A stretch of 9,175 nucleotides of DNA from RGIG1993 sp964564225 (GTDB lineage Bacteria; Bacillota; Clostridia; Oscillospirales; CAG-272), in assembly GCA_964564225.1 (NCBI GenBank), contig CAZMAF010000061.1, positions 1-9,175 of the forward strand, in the 5' to 3' direction. Numbering within the stretch: the first letter of the stretch is position 1; each line of letters begins with the position of its first letter. Below, in pieces: positions 5,145 to 9,175 of this stretch. The position numbers were made by a program, and so were the translations under genes. The notes below the pieces were generated by a model. It searched no databases. It was not told the DNA's origin and saw only the letters and a program-made list of their open reading frames with translations.

Positions 5145-5663
5145 ATGAAGAAAGAAATGAATAGGAATGTTAAAGCGTTATGTGTATTTGGCTTGGTGGT
5201 GAGTATATTGCTTTTAGGGTATCAAATATATGCTAATATTATAAATATTATAAACTATATTAAATATGATACGTGGGAACGTATTACGCAAGGGTGGCCA
5301 AAAGAGTTTGTGGCATGGAATTATATTTTAAAGCCCGCTTTTTTGCTTGTGCTTTCCATAACGCAGGTGCTAATTTGGATTTTAGTAATGAATGCGCCCG
5401 CGAAAGAAGAAGTTCCGTCTATGACGGCGGAAGATAAAGAAAAATATAAACAAAAGCTAACCGCGGATTATAACGAGCAAACAAGACGATTGACCGCAAG
5501 ATACAACGATATGATGAATAGATTAAACTTGACCTTAATGGACAATTTCTCTATGTCGGAAGAAGAGAAAGAACAACAACGACAATCGCTAACCGCAGAT
5601 TATAACGACCAAATGGGGCGGTTGACTGTGAAGTATAGAAACACGATGAACAAGTTACAATAA
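5145..5663 (+). CDS. Two-TM membrane protein with C-terminal hendecad repeats
   Basis: 172 aa; GGAGG (5134-5138) lies 6 nt before the ATG. A short basic N-terminus leads into TM1 at about residues 11-38 (ALCVFGLVVSILLLGYQIYA). TM2 is at about 61-83 (ILKPAFLLVLSITQVLIWIL). The cytoplasmic-type C-terminus is made of 11-residue units: LTADYNEQTRR (105), LTARYNDMMNR (116), two diverged units (127, 138), LTADYNDQMGR (149) and LTVKYRNTMNK (160). All are in one register, which predicts a right-handed or membrane-lying amphipathic helix. I recognise no family. The gene sits alone between two terminators behind its own promoter and RNA leader, the usual setting of a phage 'moron'. A superinfection-exclusion or host-envelope role is therefore inferred, not shown. 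Confidence 0.7.
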   Translation: MKKEMNRNVKALCVFGLVVSILLLGYQIYANIINIINYIKYDTWERITQGWPKEFVAWNYILKPAFLLVLSITQVLIWILVMNAPAKEEVPSMTAEDKEKYKQKLTADYNEQTRRLTARYNDMMNRLNLTLMDNFSMSEEEKEQQRQSLTADYNDQMGRLTVKYRNTMNKLQ

Positions 5664-5667
5664 AAAG

Positions 5668-5693
5668 AAAGGGCGACAAATGTCGTCCTTTTT
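5668..5693 (+). terminator. Intrinsic terminator after the membrane-protein gene
   Basis: AAAGGGCGAC (5668-5677) pairs with GTCGTCCTTT (5682-5691), 10 bp with one G-U, around an AAAT loop. T5 closes the site (5689-5693). It starts 4 nt after the stop codon and ends only 17 nt before the tail-gene ATG, so it also lies in the leader of that gene. Confidence 0.88.
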
Positions 5694-5710
5694 CATTGGA
5701 GATAAAGAGT

Positions 5711-8700
5711 ATGATACGAAAAAATAAAATCAAGTCGGCAATTATGGAATTCCCGAACGGTAGGCTTTTTGGAAATCCCGTACCCGTAACGCGGTACATA
5801 AATTTACCTATGGCTTGGGAAGACGTTTTGGATGAAACGCACGGCACGGCGAAGATCGTCTTTACGGAAATGCGACAATCGGATTTCGACAAGTACGGCG
5901 TACGGATAGATCAGCCTTTTACGGTGAACACGCCCATAGAGATTACCTTTGAAGATCAGCAAACGGTGATCCGAATGATTGTGGCGCGAGATACCGCCGA
6001 AATGATACGAAAGGACGGGTACGCAACGTGGAGCCATAACGTGGAGCTTGTGGCGGAAATCAAGCGAGCAGAGCAAGAAGCCGTGGATAACTTGACGTTC
6101 AAAAACCCCGTAACGCGTGAGTATGATAAGTATAGTGAGTTGGAATGGAGTTATCATGGAAATCTTGATTCAATCGATACAAATGGTTTTTTCCCACCGA
6201 AAATTAAGCAGATTTTAAAAAGGAAAAGGTATAAACTTTCATTCAATCAAAGTAAATTTAAAAGATCGCATGATTATATGATAGGTGCGGATTGTAGTAT
6301 AAAAGCGTTGACGGTAATAATTACAAAGCCAAATGGTGTAGAATTGAAATTTGGGGCTGAATTATTACCATTATCTTCTGAAGCTGACGATTATTATACT
6401 GATACGGAATTTGAGTTCCACGTTAATATGGACGGAGAATATAAAATCCAATATGTGTTGGAATGGGTACATACTTACGGATTTGAAAGCGGTGAGACTT
6501 GTTATACCATTTATTGCACAGGATATTTTTCAACGATCGCCAAGCCGTCGAAGTATAAAGCATACACTCTTAAAGACGTTATACAGCGTACGCTCGATCT
6601 AACGCCGACGAGAGTGGCGGGTGGTTTTAACAAATACAAATTCCGCAAAGAAGATTTGGAAAAATACGCGGGCGTGGAAGCCCCCGAATTTACGTTTACG
6701 GGTAAGCATTTGTTTGAAGTGATGTACGATATCGCAAGCTACGATAAAGCCTTTCCTGCAATGCATAGAAACGAGTTTTATTTCCGCCCATATTTCAACG
6801 GGGTAATGCTTTCGAGCAAAGACTTGCCAATTTGCGAAAAGGCGCTTTTAAACAGCGCGATAGACCAATATTGCACCGCTTTGGACAGCTACGTGGAAAA
6901 TATGGTTTGCATAAACGATACGAACGTGGGAACGGTCGTAGAGCCGTATATGGACGGGTATATTTCGGCTCGATCGGGCGGCGGTTCAGAGATATCCGAA
7001 ACGACGGCGGTCATACCTACGCTGTCGCCTATCTATCAGCCTACGGAAATATATGTAGGGGAAGCATATACCGACAAAGGCGTAAGCGACGATATAGGCG
7101 ATATTCAAACGTTTTTAATGGAACAAGAAGACTACGAAGCAATGTCGGATACTTCGGGCGCGTATCCGTACAGTAAGGCGTACGCGCTTAAATATACGCG
7201 GTTTGAAAAGAACGTTACGGAGCTTGCGCATCGAATAAGGGGCGATAGTGCTATACACGACGCATTTATAAAGCCTGCGCTTGCCAATATTGTAAAATCG
7301 GTAAACGACGACGTTTCCGCGGGCGAAGATTTGAGAGATTGGATATCTAGTTTTGTGGGTGATGATAAAAAAGTCGCTCCATTTTCGGAGATGTTATTTC
7401 GACCGACGTATATCCCTGTGGTGAATGCGAGAGTTCGGCAATATAAACCTATGTACAACGCGGCGGATTATGAAGCCACGTTTTTTTATAACCAACAAGC
7501 GGAAGTGGTTGACAGCGAAGCGTTTGGGGAACATCTCAAGGGGTTTGTGCAGAAGCTTGGCAATCATACGGAGATACGCGTATATAAGTTTGACCGTATA
7601 GACGACGTACCGACGGTTGGTACGCTGATCGACGGGAAGAGCGTTTACGACGTGGCTATGACGATCTACGAAACGCACGTACAAGTTACCCTTTGCTTGG
7701 TCGATTATGCGGAATTATCCACGTATATCGGCGTAAAAAACGAGATCAAGACGAGCGATATATCCACAACGAAGTGGTGCAAGCGGTATATCAACTGGGA
7801 AGAATTTTTGGTGTTTACGCACGACGAAAATATGGTCGGTACGGCGCGGTCGTTCCCGCCGAAAGATTTGGCGACGGAAACGCTTACGGAGCTTGTATCC
7901 TTTACGAAGAGCGAGCCGCTGACCTGCGCTATGTTCACGACGTATACGGAAGGGGAAAGCGAGAACGTTACGGGCGCGGAGATCGTTACGATGTACGCGC
8001 CGATCAAGCATTTGGCGATCGGAAACAGCATTTATTTCCAATTTGAAACGCTCGACAACTTTGCCGTTGGGTATCAATCGGAAGAAGCGCCCGAAGGAGC
8101 GACGAACGCTTGGACTGCTACGAAGTATAATCGCGCGCAAAAAGCCGTGCGTTATTGCGATACTCTGGGGCGGTTGGAAACGGTTGATTTTGCGCTGTAC
8201 AAGCAAGGGCCAACGCCCGCTAACAGCGTATGGGAATTTGAGCAAGACGAGCTTGAATACGTGCCGAACGCCGATCCCACGTACGACGGGGAGTGGAAAT
8301 TGCCGTCCGATAAGACGGGGATTGTTAAATCAATAAAGTTTAGCGACAACAAAGATCATATAACTTCGATCGAATTTGTCTTGACGGAAAAGCCGTCGTG
8401 TCCGATACGCGTTAAGTTCCGCGGTAAGAATGACGACGGAACGTATTCGAATTATTCAATGATTATACCGACGAGCAAATGGGAAGGTTGTTATTCAGAA
8501 GGTAAATGGTACTACGCTATGACGAATACGGAGCTTGTGTCCGTAGAAGCCTACACGGGAACGAGTGAAAAGCTAGATATAGACGGTTGCTTTTTCGTCC
8601 GTTCACAGCTTGCGCATAAATACCCAGAGCGCCCGAGCGAGGTTAAGCATAAGTTTGAGCCGTACGTATCGCTTGAAAATTTGCTCGTGAAAAAGAACTC

Positions 8701-9124
8701 TGCGGAAGCGTTGAGCTTTGCGGTACAATATCACTTTAGACAAACGTGGAAAAACTTTATGATCGGTAGCGGTATGTCGAATTTTTGTTCATTGATTGGC
8801 GGGTCTTGCGCTTCGCTTCGTTTGTTTGTTTCGACGAAGCCAATCAATCGTTTTGAACGGCACGTAAATATGAGTGATACGACGATTGTAGAGCTTTCCG
8901 AACTGCCCGATTTTGAAGTGGAAGCAAGTAAAAAGCGTGTAAAAATAACGTTGCCTGAAGCAATCAACGGTAGCTTTGAGAGCGGTACGGTTTGCGCTTG
9001 GGGCTTAGTCGGCTTGGATAAAAACGGGAATAATCAACTTATTTTTGGCGAGAATCGGACGGATACAAAGCCTTTTAAACGAACGCTATATCTCGTGCCG
9101 ATGAAGAAAAAAGATATATTATAA
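5711..9124 (+). CDS. Tal-like phage tail/baseplate protein
   Basis: 1137 aa from ATG 5711, preceded by GGAG (5698-5701). The TTG at 5696, in the same frame, lies in the terminator tail and is rejected. Residues 15-133 follow the N-terminal pattern of Firmicutes prophage tail proteins: MAWEDVLDETHGTAKIVF, a DQPF-type strand, VARDTAEM, WSHNVELVAEIKRAEQEAV, LTFKNP (128-133). Residues about 280-380 hold the second typical block (DVIQRTLDLT, APEFTFTGKHLFEVMYDI at 324, AMHRNEFYF). Between them, residues about 138-277 are an AT-rich inserted domain with an Ig-like look. A Gly/Ser hinge lies at about 420-427, and the remaining 700 residues are beta-rich and unrecognised. Such proteins sit at the tail tip and link the tail to receptor-binding parts. 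I see no endopeptidase or lysozyme motif. No promoter is visible between the upstream terminator and this gene. No other tail gene (tube, tape measure) is present here. Confidence 0.8.
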   Translation: MIRKNKIKSAIMEFPNGRLFGNPVPVTRYINLPMAWEDVLDETHGTAKIVFTEMRQSDFDKYGVRIDQPFTVNTPIEITFEDQQTVIRMIVARDTAEMIRKDGYATWSHNVELVAEIKRAEQEAVDNLTFKNPVTREYDKYSELEWSYHGNLDSIDTNGFFPPKIKQILKRKRYKLSFNQSKFKRSHDYMIGADCSIKALTVIITKPNGVELKFGAELLPLSSEADDYYTDTEFEFHVNMDGEYKIQYVLEWVHTYGFESGETCYTIYCTGYFSTIAKPSKYKAYTLKDVIQRTLDLTPTRVAGGFNKYKFRKEDLEKYAGVEAPEFTFTGKHLFEVMYDIASYDKAFPAMHRNEFYFRPYFNGVMLSSKDLPICEKALLNSAIDQYCTALDSYVENMVCINDTNVGTVVEPYMDGYISARSGGGSEISETTAVIPTLSPIYQPTEIYVGEAYTDKGVSDDIGDIQTFLMEQEDYEAMSDTSGAYPYSKAYALKYTRFEKNVTELAHRIRGDSAIHDAFIKPALANIVKSVNDDVSAGEDLRDWISSFVGDDKKVAPFSEMLFRPTYIPVVNARVRQYKPMYNAADYEATFFYNQQAEVVDSEAFGEHLKGFVQKLGNHTEIRVYKFDRIDDVPTVGTLIDGKSVYDVAMTIYETHVQVTLCLVDYAELSTYIGVKNEIKTSDISTTKWCKRYINWEEFLVFTHDENMVGTARSFPPKDLATETLTELVSFTKSEPLTCAMFTTYTEGESENVTGAEIVTMYAPIKHLAIGNSIYFQFETLDNFAVGYQSEEAPEGATNAWTATKYNRAQKAVRYCDTLGRLETVDFALYKQGPTPANSVWEFEQDELEYVPNADPTYDGEWKLPSDKTGIVKSIKFSDNKDHITSIEFVLTEKPSCPIRVKFRGKNDDGTYSNYSMIIPTSKWEGCYSEGKWYYAMTNTELVSVEAYTGTSEKLDIDGCFFVRSQLAHKYPERPSEVKHKFEPYVSLENLLVKKNSAEALSFAVQYHFRQTWKNFMIGSGMSNFCSLIGGSCASLRLFVSTKPINRFERHVNMSDTTIVELSELPDFEVEASKKRVKITLPEAINGSFESGTVCAWGLVGLDKNGNNQLIFGENRTDTKPFKRTLYLVPMKKKDIL

Positions 9125-9132
9125 GACCAGCT

Positions 9133-9175
9133 ATGAAAAGTCAAGCAAAAAAGTGGTAAAAAATCAATCAGGTAA
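9133..9175 (+). CDS. Possible start of the adhesin gene that continues at base 2 if the ends join
   Basis: ATG 9133 lies 8 nt after the tail gene stop and reads MKSQAKKW before TAA at 9157-9159. At 9147-9153 stands A AAA AAG in the correct phase for a dnaX-type -1 shift. After the shift the frame reads VVKNQSGK and, joined to base 1, continues as PFSLRGTLSQ of the adhesin. Alternatively GTG 9153 starts this frame directly, giving a 478-aa protein. Neither start has a good ribosome site; coupling to the tail gene is possible. It is also possible that one A is missing from the A6 run, which would put ATG 9133 in frame with no shift. All of this depends on circularity. Confidence 0.4.

Noticed and set aside
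4970..5164. 64-codon plus-strand frame across the RNA
   Set aside because: It has no ribosome site, runs through the terminator hairpin and overlaps the secure start of the membrane gene.
2917..9150. 11-mer GTCAAGCAAAA shared by 2917-2927 and 9140-9150 as flanking repeat
   Set aside because: Several 11-mer matches are expected by chance in a window of this size, and similarity stops immediately outside.
1..9175. CRISPR array, retron or diversity-generating retroelement
   Set aside because: There are no regularly spaced repeats, no reverse transcriptase and no template/variable repeat pair.

Overview
The window looks like a small phage-derived mobile element of a low-to-medium GC Gram-positive host. 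I infer Bacillota, probably a gut Clostridia lineage, because the ribosome binding sites are strong AGGAGG-type sites, the promoters are canonical sigma-A type, the initiator is of the Firmicutes-phage replisome-organizer family, and a structural protein carries a BspA-like leucine-rich repeat. I see no rRNA, tRNA, integrase catalytic domain, terminase, capsid, portal, tape-measure or lysis gene.

Layout. Positions 2-1895 hold a 5'-open virion/adhesin gene and a small companion, ending in a GC-rich terminator. Positions 2039-2550 hold two tiny XRE regulators on the minus strand. They share one promoter, overlap by ATGA, and are convergent with the left operon. Positions 2570-2651 form an AT-rich divergent control region with phased A-tracts and a near-perfect plus-strand promoter. 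It drives an early operon (2707-4832): a 44-aa orphan, a Cys-rich AP2/HNH-like protein, a 137-aa protein resembling an arm-type DNA-binding domain, and a replisome organizer whose coding sequence contains a candidate origin. The early operon ends in a strong terminator. The only gene-free stretch over 300 bases, 4783-5144, is packed: terminator, extended -10 promoter, and a roughly 216-nt structured RNA with long-range and apparently pseudoknotted pairing. The RNA is followed by a two-TM protein with hendecad repeats (5145-5663), another terminator, and a 1137-aa Tal-like tail/baseplate gene (5711-9124).

The ends may join. An ATG lies 8 nt after the tail gene stop (9133), and a dnaX-type slippery heptamer (A AAA AAG, 9147-9153) would shift its frame exactly into the frame that is open at position 2. 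A GTG start at 9153 would do the same without a shift. If the window is a complete circle of 9175 bp, the tail protein, the LRR adhesin and the small protein form one tail operon. The element would then be an episome with its own repressor pair, initiator and origin, plus a receptor-binding/baseplate module, but no capsid or packaging genes. That would fit a phage satellite or a minimal phage-plasmid that supplies tail parts to a helper. This is inference. The alternative is an AT-rich lysogeny/replication cassette lying between tail genes of a larger phage.

The least explained parts are the structured RNA at 4906-5121, the circular layout with an orphan tail module, the internal origin in the initiator gene, and the hendecad membrane protein.
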